Shown here in pieces: positions 1-6,386 of a stretch of DNA of 9,654 bases. The stretch spans positions 1 to 9,654 of the forward strand of contig SBFL01000321.1 in assembly GCA_006227965.1 (NCBI GenBank). The letters run 5' to 3'. The notes under the pieces were generated by a model. It did no database searches. It was not told the DNA's origin and worked only from the letters and a program-made list of their open reading frames with translations. The stretch is from Bacteroidota bacterium (GTDB lineage: Bacteria; Bacteroidota; Bacteroidia; Flavobacteriales; Flavobacteriaceae). The first letter of the stretch is position 1; each line of letters opens with the position of its first letter. Position numbers and translations under genes: made by a program.

Positions 1-39
1 GGGACCGTTTTAGGATACTTCAAACGTATATACATTCAG

Positions 40-68
40 GTCCCGTTGGTAAACGGGACTTTTTTTTT
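40..68 (+). terminator. Intrinsic terminator just upstream of pheA, probable attenuator
   Basis: An uninterrupted 8-bp stem (40-47 with 52-59), a four-base loop GGTA and nine T residues (60-68) make a textbook Rho-independent terminator. Only 19 bases separate the T run from the pheA ATG at 88, too little for a Bacteroidetes promoter plus start site. Transcription of pheA therefore probably has to pass through this hairpin, as in an attenuator. Bases 1-6 (GGGACC) can pair with 39-44 (GGTCCC), which would exclude the terminator stem. It could instead be the plain terminator of an upstream gene whose end lies outside the window. The hairpin is certain; its role is inferred. Confidence 0.85.
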
Positions 69-87
69 GACATGGGTTATTAGTGGA

Positions 88-918
88 ATGAAGAAACTGC
101 GAATTGCAATACAGGGGATCAGGGGTTCCAACCACCACATGGTGGCCACGGAATACTTCGGTGAGGATATCGATTTGGTGGAGTCACTTTCGTTCCACAG
201 TCTGGTGGATGCCCTGCTCGATGGGCAGGCAGACAAGGGGGTAATGGCCATTGAGAATTCCATTGCAGGGTCCATCATCCCCAATTATGCCCTGGTTTGC
301 GAAAAGCAGCTGCATATAATCGGGGAGCATTACCTGAACATCCACCATCATTTGATGGCCCTCCCGGGTCAGAAGCTGGGGGATATCCGGGAAGTGCACA
401 GCCATCCTATGGCCCTCCTCCAATGCCGGGAATACCTTAAAAGGCAGCCCCATATCCGGATGGTGGAAGATGTGGATACAGCTGAAACTGCCAGGCGTAT
501 CCGGGAAAATACCCTGGAAGGGATAGCGGCTATCGCCCCGCATATAGCCGCGGAACTATACGGTCTTGAAGTCCTGGAGTCCGAAATCCAGACCATTAAG
601 AACAACGCGACCCGCTTTATAGTGGTAAAACAAACCAATAAGGAACTTCCGAAGGAATTAATTGATAAGGCCTCCATGCGCTTTATCACTGATCACAAAA
701 GGGGGAGCCTGGCCACGGTACTCAATGTGATGAGCGACTGTAACCTGAACCTGACAAAGATCCAGTCACTCCCGGTGATCGAGACGCCATGGAAATATTC
801 CTTTTTTGTGGATGTGACCTTTGAAACCTATGATCATTTTGCCAAGGCGAAGTCTTTGCTCTCTCTGATGACGGAGGACTTCCAGCTTTTGGGAGAATAT
901 AAAAACGCCCGTTTATGA
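88..918 (+). CDS. pheA: Prephenate dehydratase (monofunctional, ACT-domain)
   Basis: Converts prephenate to phenylpyruvate, the phenylalanine branch, in the cytoplasm. The protein is 276 aa, normal for a monofunctional enzyme without a fused chorismate mutase. The catalytic PDT domain spans about residues 4-180, with ENSIAGSI at 56-63, SHPMALLQC at 105-113, DTAETA at 130-135 and the TRF motif in NNATRFIVV (172-180). A C-terminal ACT domain follows (about 197-274). Its usual GAL and ESRP effector motifs read GSL (206-208) and QSLP (226-229), so phenylalanine binding may differ. The ATG at 88 is chosen because the open frame extending upstream (a TTG at 46) runs through the terminator hairpin, and because MKKLRIAIQG starts exactly at the first beta strand of the fold. 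The stop overlaps the next start (ATGA), which indicates translational coupling. Confidence 0.95.
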   Translation: MKKLRIAIQGIRGSNHHMVATEYFGEDIDLVESLSFHSLVDALLDGQADKGVMAIENSIAGSIIPNYALVCEKQLHIIGEHYLNIHHHLMALPGQKLGDIREVHSHPMALLQCREYLKRQPHIRMVEDVDTAETARRIRENTLEGIAAIAPHIAAELYGLEVLESEIQTIKNNATRFIVVKQTNKELPKELIDKASMRFITDHKRGSLATVLNVMSDCNLNLTKIQSLPVIETPWKYSFFVDVTFETYDHFAKAKSLLSLMTEDFQLLGEYKNARL

Positions 919-2105
919 TACCACAGGCCAATCGCCTACAACAGGTAGAGGAATACTATTTTTCCCGAAAACTCAGGGAAGTGCGGCAGTTGGCCGCAGC
1001 CGGTCATCCTGTAATCAATATGGGTATAGGCAGCCCGGACCTTGCCCCGTCAGCTGCCGTATTGCAGACGCTAAAAGATGCCGTGGAGGAGATGGGGGCC
1101 CACCAGTACCAGAGCTATCAGGGACTTCCAGAGCTCCGGGAGACCATTGCCTGTTTCTACAACAGGAAATTTGGGGTTTCCCTGAACCCGGATTCAGAAG
1201 TCCTTCCATTGATGGGCTCCAAGGAGGGCATCATGCATATCAGTATGGCATTCCTCAATCCCGGGGACCGGGTACTCATACCTGATCCCGGATATCCCAC
1301 CTATGCATCGGTCACGCGTTTGGTGGGTGCTGAACCCATAACCTATACCCTTTCTCAGGCTCGGGGTTGGTTCCCGGACCTGGACACCCTGGAATCCCAG
1401 GGTCTGGACGGGGTCAGGCTGATGTGGGTCAGTTACCCGCACATGCCCACAGGGGCTACCGCAGACCGGGACCAGTTCCGGGCACTGGTGGATTTTGCCC
1501 GGAGGAATAACCTGTTGCTCGTAAATGACAACCCCTATAGTTTTGTGCTCAGCCATCGGCCCCTGAGTATTCTTGACACTCCCGGAGCTGAGGGCAATGT
1601 GCTGGAATTGAATTCCCTGAGCAAGACCTTCAATATGGCCGGTTGGCGCGTGGGCATGCTCCTGGGAGCTGCACCGCTGATAGAAGCAGTGCTCAAGGTA
1701 AAAAGCAATATGGATTCCGGAATGTTTTACGGCATACAAAAAGGGGCCATCGCTGCCCTGAAGAGCGGACCGGACTGGTTTGATCAGCTGGATGCCACCT
1801 ACCGCCGGAGGCGGGCTGGAGTTTTCCAGATCGCAGACCGGCTCGGATGTACCTATGACCACAGGGCTGTTGGGATGTTCGTCTGGGCACGCCTGCCGGA
1901 GGGGAGCCCGGAAAGTGAAACCTTTATCGACGAACTGCTGCACGAGAAGCACCTTTTTGTTGCCCCGGGAACGGTATTCGGACCCCAGGGGGAAGGCTAT
2001 ATCCGATTTTCCCTTTGCGTCCCGGAAGATAAGATCAAAGAAGCCCTCAAACGCCTGGAGCCAATAAGGCAGGAGCCTATAACCCTCAAAAAAACGGAAG
2101 GATGA
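915..2105 (+). CDS. PLP-dependent class I/II aminotransferase of the Phe/Tyr operon
   Basis: A fold-type I aminotransferase of 396 aa. Visible landmarks are YQSYQGLPELR (65-75), PDPGYPTY (123-130), the D-x-x-Y cofactor pair D205 and Y208, the Schiff-base lysine K237 in NSLSKTFNMAGWR with R245 after it, and the substrate carboxylate arginine R364 in GYIRFSL. Position 177, just before PTG, is Met where aspartate aminotransferases and LL-diaminopimelate aminotransferases usually have Asn. The family includes Asp, aromatic and LL-DAP aminotransferases. Its place between pheA and tyrA, with ATGA overlaps on both sides, suggests it transaminates phenylpyruvate and 4-hydroxyphenylpyruvate, or prephenate to arogenate. 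That substrate assignment is inference from context; the aminotransferase call is secure. Confidence 0.9.
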   Translation: MIPQANRLQQVEEYYFSRKLREVRQLAAAGHPVINMGIGSPDLAPSAAVLQTLKDAVEEMGAHQYQSYQGLPELRETIACFYNRKFGVSLNPDSEVLPLMGSKEGIMHISMAFLNPGDRVLIPDPGYPTYASVTRLVGAEPITYTLSQARGWFPDLDTLESQGLDGVRLMWVSYPHMPTGATADRDQFRALVDFARRNNLLLVNDNPYSFVLSHRPLSILDTPGAEGNVLELNSLSKTFNMAGWRVGMLLGAAPLIEAVLKVKSNMDSGMFYGIQKGAIAALKSGPDWFDQLDATYRRRRAGVFQIADRLGCTYDHRAVGMFVWARLPEGSPESETFIDELLHEKHLFVAPGTVFGPQGEGYIRFSLCVPEDKIKEALKRLEPIRQEPITLKKTEG

Positions 2106-2962
2106 AGGTATTAGTAATCGGAATAGGACTTATTGGCGGCTCTTTTGCCCGGGACCTCAGAAGGGTGTCTGCGGGCGCAGAAATCCTTGGCAGGGACCGG
2201 GATAAATCCCATCTTGACAGTGCCCTTGAACTGGGCCTGATAGACCGGGAGGCCACAGATGCTGACCTGGAGTCCGCGGATGTGGTACTCGTTACCATAC
2301 CAGTAAACAGCCTGGCGGCGGAGCTGCCATCCATCCTGGACCGGGTGGGAGAGGAAACCCTCGTTTTCGATTCAGGTTCTACGAAATCCCTTATCTGTAA
2401 AGCTGTAAGTGATCATCCGAAAAGAAGGAATTTCCTGGCATGCCATCCCATTGCGGGCACGGAGTTCACCGGGCCGCAGGCTGCCATTTCGGGCCTTTTT
2501 GAGGGGAAGACCAATATTATCTGCGAAGTGGAACAGACGGCCTTTGGGATTCAGGAACGCGCCCTGGACCTCTTCCGGAAACTGGGGATGCGGATCCGGT
2601 ACATGAACCCTGTGGCGCACGACCAGCATATTGCTTATGTGTCACATCTCTCGCATATCAGTTCCTTTATGCTGGGGAAAACGGTGATTGAAAAGGAGAA
2701 GAATGAGCGCGATATTTTTGACCTGGCAGGCAGTGGTTTTGAAAGCACCGTCCGCCTGGCAAAAAGCTCCCCGGCTATGTGGACCCCTATTTTTGAGCAG
2801 AACAGGGAGAACGTCCTGGAGACCCTTGACGAGTACATCGCAAACCTTCAGGGCTTTCGGGACCTTATGCGGCAGGGAAATTTCGAGGGGGTCTTTGACG
2901 AAATGCAGCAGACCAACCGAATCAAGGAAATATTGAGGGGGATACCAACCCCAAAAACCTGA
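2102..2962 (+). CDS. tyrA: Prephenate dehydrogenase
   Basis: Oxidatively decarboxylates prephenate to 4-hydroxyphenylpyruvate, the tyrosine branch. The 286-aa protein begins with a Rossmann motif GIGLIGGS (7-14), and D32 at the end of beta 2 favours NAD over NADP. Further motifs are DSGSTK (90-95, family DxGSxK), HPIAGTE (115-121, H115 matching the catalytic His), HDQHIAYVSHLSH (173-185) and a substrate-binding arginine R218 in GFESTVRLAKSSPAMW. The family's usual SHLPH reads SHLSH. There is no C-terminal ACT domain, so any tyrosine feedback would act on the catalytic domain or at another step. Arogenate cannot be excluded as a substrate. The start overlaps the aminotransferase stop (ATGA). 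Confidence 0.94.
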   Translation: MKVLVIGIGLIGGSFARDLRRVSAGAEILGRDRDKSHLDSALELGLIDREATDADLESADVVLVTIPVNSLAAELPSILDRVGEETLVFDSGSTKSLICKAVSDHPKRRNFLACHPIAGTEFTGPQAAISGLFEGKTNIICEVEQTAFGIQERALDLFRKLGMRIRYMNPVAHDQHIAYVSHLSHISSFMLGKTVIEKEKNERDIFDLAGSGFESTVRLAKSSPAMWTPIFEQNRENVLETLDEYIANLQGFRDLMRQGNFEGVFDEMQQTNRIKEILRGIPTPKT

Positions 2963-2975
2963 ATACAACTACACT

Positions 2976-4058
2976 ATGGAGAATACGAATACCTTACGAA
3001 AATGGTTAGATGAAATGGACCTGTCGCATCCTCTGGTGATCGCCGGTCCCTGCAGCGCGGAAACGGAAGAGCAGGTCATGGGTATTGCCCATGCCCTGAA
3101 GGATACGGATGTCAACTACTACCGGGCCGGCATATGGAAACCCCGTACCCGCCCCGGAAACTTTGAAGGAGTGGGCGCAATCGGGTTGAAATGGCTGCAG
3201 CGTGTCAAGGAGGAAACCGGCCTGAAAACGGCCACGGAAGTCGCTAACCGGAACCATGTGGACCTGGCCCTGGAGCACGATATTGACCTGCTCTGGATCG
3301 GGGCCCGGTCCACGGTAAGCCCATTCATTGTGCAGGAAATCGCCGATGCCCTCAAAGGCACGGACCGGGTGGTCATGGTCAAGAACCCTGTGAATCCAGA
3401 CCTGTCGCTCTGGCTGGGGGCAGTTGAACGGTTGCATACGGCCAATATCGAAAAGCTGGGGGTGATCCACCGAGGGTTCTCAACCTATGAGAAAACGAAA
3501 TACCGCAATATTCCGGAATGGCAGCTGGCCATTGAATTGCAGACCCGCTTCCCGGATCTGCCCTTAATCAGTGACCCTTCCCATATATCGGGTCGGAGAG
3601 ATTTGATTTTCGACGTGTCTCAGACCGCCCTGGACCTTAATTTTGATGGCCTGATGATCGAGACCCACCGGGATCCTGACAATGCCTGGAGCGATGCCGC
3701 CCAACAGGTCACTCCGTCACGGCTCGTACAGATCATGCAAGACCTGCGCATTAGGAAGGAAACCGATCAGGAGGCCGAATACAACAGCATGCTGAATAAC
3801 CTTCGGGCACAGATCGATGTGATTGACAACCAGCTCATAGAAATCCTCGGCAGGCGCATGAAAGTGGCGGATTCCATTGGGTCCCTCAAAAAACAGCGCA
3901 ACGTGGCGGTCCTGCAGACGAATCGATGGAATGCCATCCTCGGGAAAATGATCCTGGAAGGGGAAGGCAAGGGACTGAGTGAAGAATTCGTACTGCGCAT
4001 GTTCAAGGCGATCCACCAGGAATCCATCAATCACCAGGAGAAAATCATTAACTCCTGA
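2976..4058 (+). CDS. Bifunctional DAHP synthase / chorismate mutase (CM at C-terminus)
   Basis: Catalyses the first shikimate step (PEP + erythrose 4-phosphate to DAHP) and chorismate to prephenate. The N-terminal part (about 15-262) is a type I-beta DAHP/KDO8P synthase barrel with AGPCSAE (23-29), RAGIWKPRTRPGNFEGVG (50-67), KNP (136-138), HRG (165-167) and SDPSH (199-203). The likely metal ligands are C26, H203, E229 and D240. The C-terminal part (about 270-358) is an AroQ-type helical chorismate mutase. By spacing, R277, R294, K305, R317 and Q354 match E. coli R11, R28, K39, R51 and Q88, while the E52 position is Trp318. Homologues with this domain order in Porphyromonas and Prevotella are known, and prephenate is a reported allosteric inhibitor. 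The gene starts 13 bases after tyrA and closes the operon. No terminator is obvious in the 95 bases that follow. Confidence 0.95.
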   Translation: MENTNTLRKWLDEMDLSHPLVIAGPCSAETEEQVMGIAHALKDTDVNYYRAGIWKPRTRPGNFEGVGAIGLKWLQRVKEETGLKTATEVANRNHVDLALEHDIDLLWIGARSTVSPFIVQEIADALKGTDRVVMVKNPVNPDLSLWLGAVERLHTANIEKLGVIHRGFSTYEKTKYRNIPEWQLAIELQTRFPDLPLISDPSHISGRRDLIFDVSQTALDLNFDGLMIETHRDPDNAWSDAAQQVTPSRLVQIMQDLRIRKETDQEAEYNSMLNNLRAQIDVIDNQLIEILGRRMKVADSIGSLKKQRNVAVLQTNRWNAILGKMILEGEGKGLSEEFVLRMFKAIHQESINHQEKIINS

Positions 4059-4140
4059 GGTGACGGAACTTAAGAGGGGCGGGAAAAATTGATTCAGGAC
4101 TGTAACAAATTCGCAAAAACAAGGTCTATTATTAGAAAAT

Positions 4141-4154
4141 TAAAAGCGCTTTTA
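4141..4154. promoter_or_regulatory. Perfect 14-bp palindrome overlapping the GIN gene start
   Basis: TAAAAGCGCTTTTA is a perfect inverted repeat with no spacer, and its last base is the A of the ATG at 4154. Without a loop it is more likely a dimeric-protein binding site than an RNA hairpin, although a smaller hairpin in mRNA could also mask the start codon. No flanking T run supports termination. A chance AT-rich palindrome is possible, and the function is inferred only from position. Confidence 0.35.
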
Positions 4155-4828
4155 TGAGAACACTGTTTATGAGCCTGTTTTTGTTTGCGGGCCTTGCCCT
4201 GTCTGCACAGGGGACCATCGACCGGGAGGTTGGCGAATTTCATGAAATCAAGGTATACGACCTGATCGAAGTCAACCTGATCCAATCGGATGTAAACCGG
4301 ATCCTGATCAAGGGAAAAAATACCGGAGACATCAATTTTGTAAATAAGGACGGGGTGCTGAAGCTTCGGATGCCTTTGGAAAAGAAGTTCCGGGGGGAAG
4401 ATACCTTTATCGAGGTGTATTATACGGACCTGAGGACGATCGATGCCAATGAAGGCGCACAGATTGTGTGCAATGAAATGCTCGAACAGGACCGCATAGA
4501 GCTTCGCGCCCAGGAAGGTGCGCAGATCGAGATTGGCATGACGGTGCGCGATGCACAGATACGTGCCGTTACCGGAGGAATCATCCGCGCTTCTGGCCTT
4601 GCCACCAATCAGGTAATCAAAATCAACACCGGCGGGATCTTCGAAGGCCGTGACCTTAAAACCGACACCAGCAGTATTAAGGTGTCCACGGGTGGCGAGG
4701 CAGAGCTCTACGCAACTGCAGAGGTCGATATTCAGATTCGAGCAGGCGGGGATGTCCATGTTTACGGCGACCCGAAAAAAGTCTATAAGGACACCATGTT
4801 CGGTGGGCGAATCTACTTCCGGGATTAG
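4154..4828 (+). CDS. Secreted head-GIN domain (DUF2807) protein
   Basis: Function unknown; this Bacteroidetes-rich family was named as a putative autotransporter adhesin head domain (GIN). The 224-aa protein has a Sec signal peptide (about residues 1-18: MRTLFMSLFLFAGLALSA), so the mature part is exported to the periplasm or cell surface. The mature chain is a ladder of short beta repeats with a Gly-containing turn about every 20 residues: EGAQIVC (100), EGAQIEI (121), TGGIIRA (140), TGGIFEG (159), TGGEAEL (179) and AGGDVHV (197). This fits a right-handed parallel beta helix. There is no lipobox and no type IX sorting domain. It lies 95 bases after the aromatic operon with no clear promoter of its own, and a palindrome touches its ATG. 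A role in aromatic synthesis is not indicated. Confidence 0.85.
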   Translation: MRTLFMSLFLFAGLALSAQGTIDREVGEFHEIKVYDLIEVNLIQSDVNRILIKGKNTGDINFVNKDGVLKLRMPLEKKFRGEDTFIEVYYTDLRTIDANEGAQIVCNEMLEQDRIELRAQEGAQIEIGMTVRDAQIRAVTGGIIRASGLATNQVIKINTGGIFEGRDLKTDTSSIKVSTGGEAELYATAEVDIQIRAGGDVHVYGDPKKVYKDTMFGGRIYFRD

Positions 4829-4857
4829 ACCCGGGCTGCCCGTAAGAAAGACTCCTA

Positions 4858-4890
4858 AAGCCAGCCTGTTTTCAGGCTGGCTTGATTTGT
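4858..4890 (+). terminator. Hairpin terminator between convergent genes
   Basis: A perfect 11-bp GC-rich stem (4858-4868 with 4873-4883) with a TTTT loop is followed by GATTTGT, a poor T tract. It lies 29 bases after the GIN gene stop and 17 bases beyond the stop of the minus-strand gene, so it can serve the convergent pair from both sides. The stem is unambiguous. The weak T tract is the only reservation. Confidence 0.75.
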
Positions 4891-4899
4891 CAGTGGCTA

Positions 4900-5337
4900 T
4901 TATCGAAAGATGTAGCGGGTTATAAAGCTCCCCTGTCCGTCATCCTTCCCGGAGTCGCTCTCCACCGCACTGGTCAGAAAGGCGAGTTCCCACCCGTCGG
5001 CCACCATCGCATTGATCATCGAAGAGATCATGCTGTCGTTCGCGGCGATGTTCTGAAACCGGATTCCGCCCAGATTATAGAAGTTCAGGAGTTTGGTTTC
5101 CTCAAAGTCCTTTACCCGGATCTCATCTCTCTTGGATTTGTTCCGGCCGTTGTCCTCTTCAGTTTGTTCTGAGGTGAACTCCCTGTAGTCCCTTTCATCC
5201 TGAGCATTAATTATCCGGGAGCGCCCCAGACCACCCGGGACGATGGATTCCACACTGGTAATGACCTTATACTGTTGTGCGCTGAGGGTTGCCTGGAACA
5301 CAAAGAGGCCCATAAGGCATAATAAGACTGATTTCAT
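4900..5337 (-). CDS. Small secreted protein of unknown function (DUF4177-like tail)
   Basis: I do not recognise a characterised family. The 145-aa product has a clear signal peptide (MKSVLLCLMGLFVFQATLSA, then QQ), so it is probably periplasmic. The middle (about 45-80) is highly charged and low in complexity (SEQTEEDNGRNKSKRDE), probably a flexible linker. The C-terminal part contains LLNFYNLGGIRFQNIA (84-99), MINAMVADGWELAFL (107-121) and the end FITRYIFR. The pattern of an N-terminal YKVI strand, a helix leading to GWEL and a final aromatic/basic strand resembles small DUF4177-type alpha/beta domains; this is a weak similarity by eye. The ATG at 5337 is chosen because it begins the signal peptide and has AGGA upstream. 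An in-frame ATG at 5364 would add nine residues. It is divergent from rsgA across 98 bases. Confidence 0.75.
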   Translation of the reverse strand: MKSVLLCLMGLFVFQATLSAQQYKVITSVESIVPGGLGRSRIINAQDERDYREFTSEQTEEDNGRNKSKRDEIRVKDFEETKLLNFYNLGGIRFQNIAANDSMISSMINAMVADGWELAFLTSAVESDSGKDDGQGSFITRYIFR

Positions 5338-5406
5338 AGAAGTAATCCTTTTTAGGTTGTACATTTCGAATGGTCGAAGGACCAGGACAATGTTACAGGA
5401 ATATTC

Positions 5407-5414
5407 TTAATTTG
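5407..5414 (+). promoter_or_regulatory. Weak candidate -7 element for rsgA
   Basis: TTAATTTG resembles the Bacteroidetes -7 element TAnnTTTG but is one base short between TA and TTTG. A start site about seven bases downstream would give a leader of roughly 15 bases before the rsgA ATG. No convincing TTG element sits at the expected distance upstream. It is offered because the 98-base divergent spacer must hold a promoter for rsgA unless it is read through from upstream. Confidence 0.25.
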
Positions 5415-5435
5415 CAGTCCTACCCCAGGGACAAA

Positions 5436-6386
5436 ATGCAGGGAATTGTTTATAAATCGACGGGAAGCTGGTACCGGGTCAAAGGCGAGGACGGCACATT
5501 CTACGATTGCCGGATCAAGGGTAAATTCCGCCTGGAGGGGATCAGGAGTACGAACCCAGTGGCGGTTGGGGATGAGGTCCTGTTTGACCTTGTTGCGGAA
5601 GGGGATGAGACAGTAGGGCAAATCCATACGATTCTGGACCGCAGGAACTACCTGGTTCGAAAGTCCGTCAAACTCTCCAAACAGTTGCATATCATTGCTG
5701 CCAATGTCGATCTGGTCTTTTTGCTGGTAACCCTGGAGAATCCGAAGACCTACCCTGAATTCATAGACCGGTTTCTGGCCACGGCTGAAGCTTATGATGT
5801 CCCCTGCGTCCTGTTGTTCAATAAGGAGGATACCCTGGAGGGCCACCTCAGGGACGAAACCAAATACATGGCGGCTTTGTACCGGGACATTGGATACACA
5901 TGCGTTGGCATCTCGGCCAAAACTGGAAAGAATATCGACAGGGTCCAGGAGCTAATGCTCGATAAAACCTGCATGTTTGCAGGGCATTCGGGTGTCGGGA
6001 AATCCACGCTTATCAACCGTATTGCCCCGGGACTTTCCCTGAGGACGTCCGAAATATCCGAACAGCACCGGCAGGGACAGCATACCACTACCTTTGCCGA
6101 GATGTATGACCTGCCTTCAGGGGGGCGGATTATCGACACGCCCGGAATCAAGGGCTTCGGTCTGGTCAATATGGAAAAGGAGGAAATCGGGGATTATTTC
6201 CCGGAACTTTTCGCCCTGAAAGCGGAATGCCGTTTCAATAACTGCCTTCATCTGGACGAACCTGGTTGTGCCGTAAAAAAGGCCCTCGAAGAAGGAGAAA
6301 TAGCCTGGAGCCGGTATCGTTCCTATACGCAAATGGTAACCGGAGAGGAGGATACATACCGGATAGAGCCCAAAGACGAGTTATGA
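5436..6386 (+). CDS. rsgA: Ribosome small subunit-dependent GTPase A
   Basis: A circularly permuted GTPase that helps late maturation of the 30S subunit. The protein is 316 aa. An N-terminal OB fold (about 1-70) is followed by the permuted G domain with G4 NKED (129-132), G5-like SAKTGKN (160-166), G1 GHSGVGKST (183-191), the switch region RQGQHTTT (212-219) and G3 DTPG (234-237). A C-terminal zinc motif follows with C265, C270, H272 and C278 ([14 protein letters not shown]). All expected residues are present. The ATG at 5436 is chosen over an in-frame ATG at 5370 because [10 protein letters not shown] starts the OB fold and the 22 extra residues match nothing in the family. The stop overlaps the dtd start (ATGA). 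Confidence 0.96.
   Translation: MQGIVYKSTGSWYRVKGEDGTFYDCRIKGKFRLEGIRSTNPVAVGDEVLFDLVAEGDETVGQIHTILDRRNYLVRKSVKLSKQLHIIAANVDLVFLLVTLENPKTYPEFIDRFLATAEAYDVPCVLLFNKEDTLEGHLRDETKYMAALYRDIGYTCVGISAKTGKNIDRVQELMLDKTCMFAGHSGVGKSTLINRIAPGLSLRTSEISEQHRQGQHTTTFAEMYDLPSGGRIIDTPGIKGFGLVNMEKEEIGDYFPELFALKAECRFNNCLHLDEPGCAVKKALEEGEIAWSRYRSYTQMVTGEEDTYRIEPKDEL

Noticed and set aside
46..87. TTG-initiated upstream extension of pheA (14 extra residues)
   Set aside because: The extension would be encoded by the terminator hairpin and its T run; the conserved protein starts at the ATG at 88.
1194..1952. Long minus-strand open frame (252 codons) inside the aminotransferase gene
   Set aside because: It lies entirely antisense to a gene with all family motifs, and its translation shows no domain, signal peptide or conserved pattern; GC-rich third positions explain the open frame.
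3006..3470. Minus-strand open frame (154 codons) opposite the DAHP synthase domain
   Set aside because: A shadow frame of a highly conserved enzyme; no motifs of its own.
4053..4099. TCCTGA/TCAGGA inverted repeat after the DAHP synthase/chorismate mutase gene
   Set aside because: A six-base stem with a loop of about 35 bases and no T tract; not a credible terminator.
4094..4759. Minus-strand open frame (221 codons) opposite the GIN gene
   Set aside because: It is antisense to a protein with a signal peptide and a regular repeat ladder, and its translation has no recognisable features.
5371..5384. TGGTC/GACCA hairpin in the secreted protein-rsgA spacer
   Set aside because: Only five pairs with a four-base loop and no T run or clear partner; too weak to call an operator or RNA element.
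5370..5435. 22-residue N-terminal extension of RsgA
   Set aside because: The extension occupies the probable promoter region, has no similarity to the OB fold start, and the ATG at 5436 fits the family.
6266..6382. N-terminal extension of D-aminoacyl-tRNA deacylase
   Set aside because: It would overlap the end of rsgA by about 120 bases in another frame; the family N-terminus is exactly at 6383.
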